Origin: Pyrinomonadaceae bacterium
GTDB taxonomy: Bacteria > Acidobacteriota > Blastocatellia > Pyrinomonadales > Pyrinomonadaceae
NCBI GenBank assembly: GCA_026786155.1
Contig: JAJAYR010000498.1
Span: forward strand, 1-5,354
Direction of reading: 5' to 3'
DNA length: 5,354 nt
The stretch's first letter is position 1; the number at the start of each line of letters is the position of its first letter. Of the stretch, positions 5,325-5,354 are shown piece after piece. Under the pieces are notes generated by a model. The model was not told where the DNA came from. It saw nothing but the letters and a program-made list of their open reading frames with translations, and did not search any database. A program made the translations under genes and the position numbers.

Positions 5325-5354
5325 ATGAAGATGAACACACTGAAAATTAATAGC
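5325..5354 (+). CDS. Possible first codons of a further gene, 3'-partial
   Basis: An ATG at 5325 (or 5331) opens a frame that stays open to the window edge, beginning MKMNTLKINS. There is no strong Shine-Dalgarno; GAAAGTG about 10 bases upstream is a poor match. Ten codons cannot identify a product and could be chance. It is listed only because the frame continues past the edge. Confidence 0.25.
   Translation, partial: MKMNTLKINS

Noticed and set aside
4949..5338. 129-codon minus-strand frame over the end of the M48 gene and repeat copy 2
   Set aside because: It is antisense to a well-supported gene. Its N-terminus (LSVNSVSSVATNF) is just the translated repeat, the same peptide as in repeat copy 1.

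Overview
The window is an ordinary-looking bacterial chromosome segment of moderate GC with a mix of housekeeping and accessory genes, and it is rich in short dispersed repeats. The repeats (9-bp CTCTGTGNN tandems, 7-bp GGTAAAA tandems, a multi-hairpin palindromic element), the zinc-ribbon M48 peptidase and the YtxH/DUF948 pair remind me of Acidobacteriota such as Blastocatellia. This is a weak impression, because no rRNA or marker gene is present to place the organism.

Layout, left to right. (1) 1-1008 (+): the C-terminal part of a polyprenyl-phosphate sugar phosphotransferase that starts exopolysaccharide or O-antigen synthesis. Its 5' end lies outside the window, and a CTCTGTG-type repeat is inserted in its reading frame. 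(2) 1078-1917 (+): prmC, the release-factor glutamine methyltransferase, bracketed by heptamer repeats in opposite orientations. (3) 2074-3147 (+): a two-gene operon encoding a YtxH-type membrane-anchored protein with 11-residue repeats and a DUF948/YtxG-like membrane-anchored coiled-coil protein, closed by a clear intrinsic terminator at 3169-3201. (4) 3201-3415: a roughly 215-bp element with near-perfect terminal inverted repeats and six internal micro-hairpins, lying between convergent genes. Its right end contains the stop codon of the next gene. (5) 3413-4144 (-): a NAPE-PLD/UlaG-like metallo-beta-lactamase-fold hydrolase that appears to have lost its N-terminus. (6) 4286-5257 (+): a zinc-ribbon M48 metallopeptidase, divergent from (5), with a good sigma70-type promoter placed so that its mRNA may be leaderless. 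(7) 5259-5298: a second CTCTGTG repeat, inverted relative to the first, then possibly the first codons of another gene.

The genes do not form one pathway. The YtxH/DUF948 pair is the only clear functional unit, probably at the envelope. I found no tRNA, rRNA, CRISPR array, intact transposase or toxin/defence system. The most unusual material is in the repeats: the six-hairpin inverted-repeat element, and the palindromic repeat that became part of a coding sequence.
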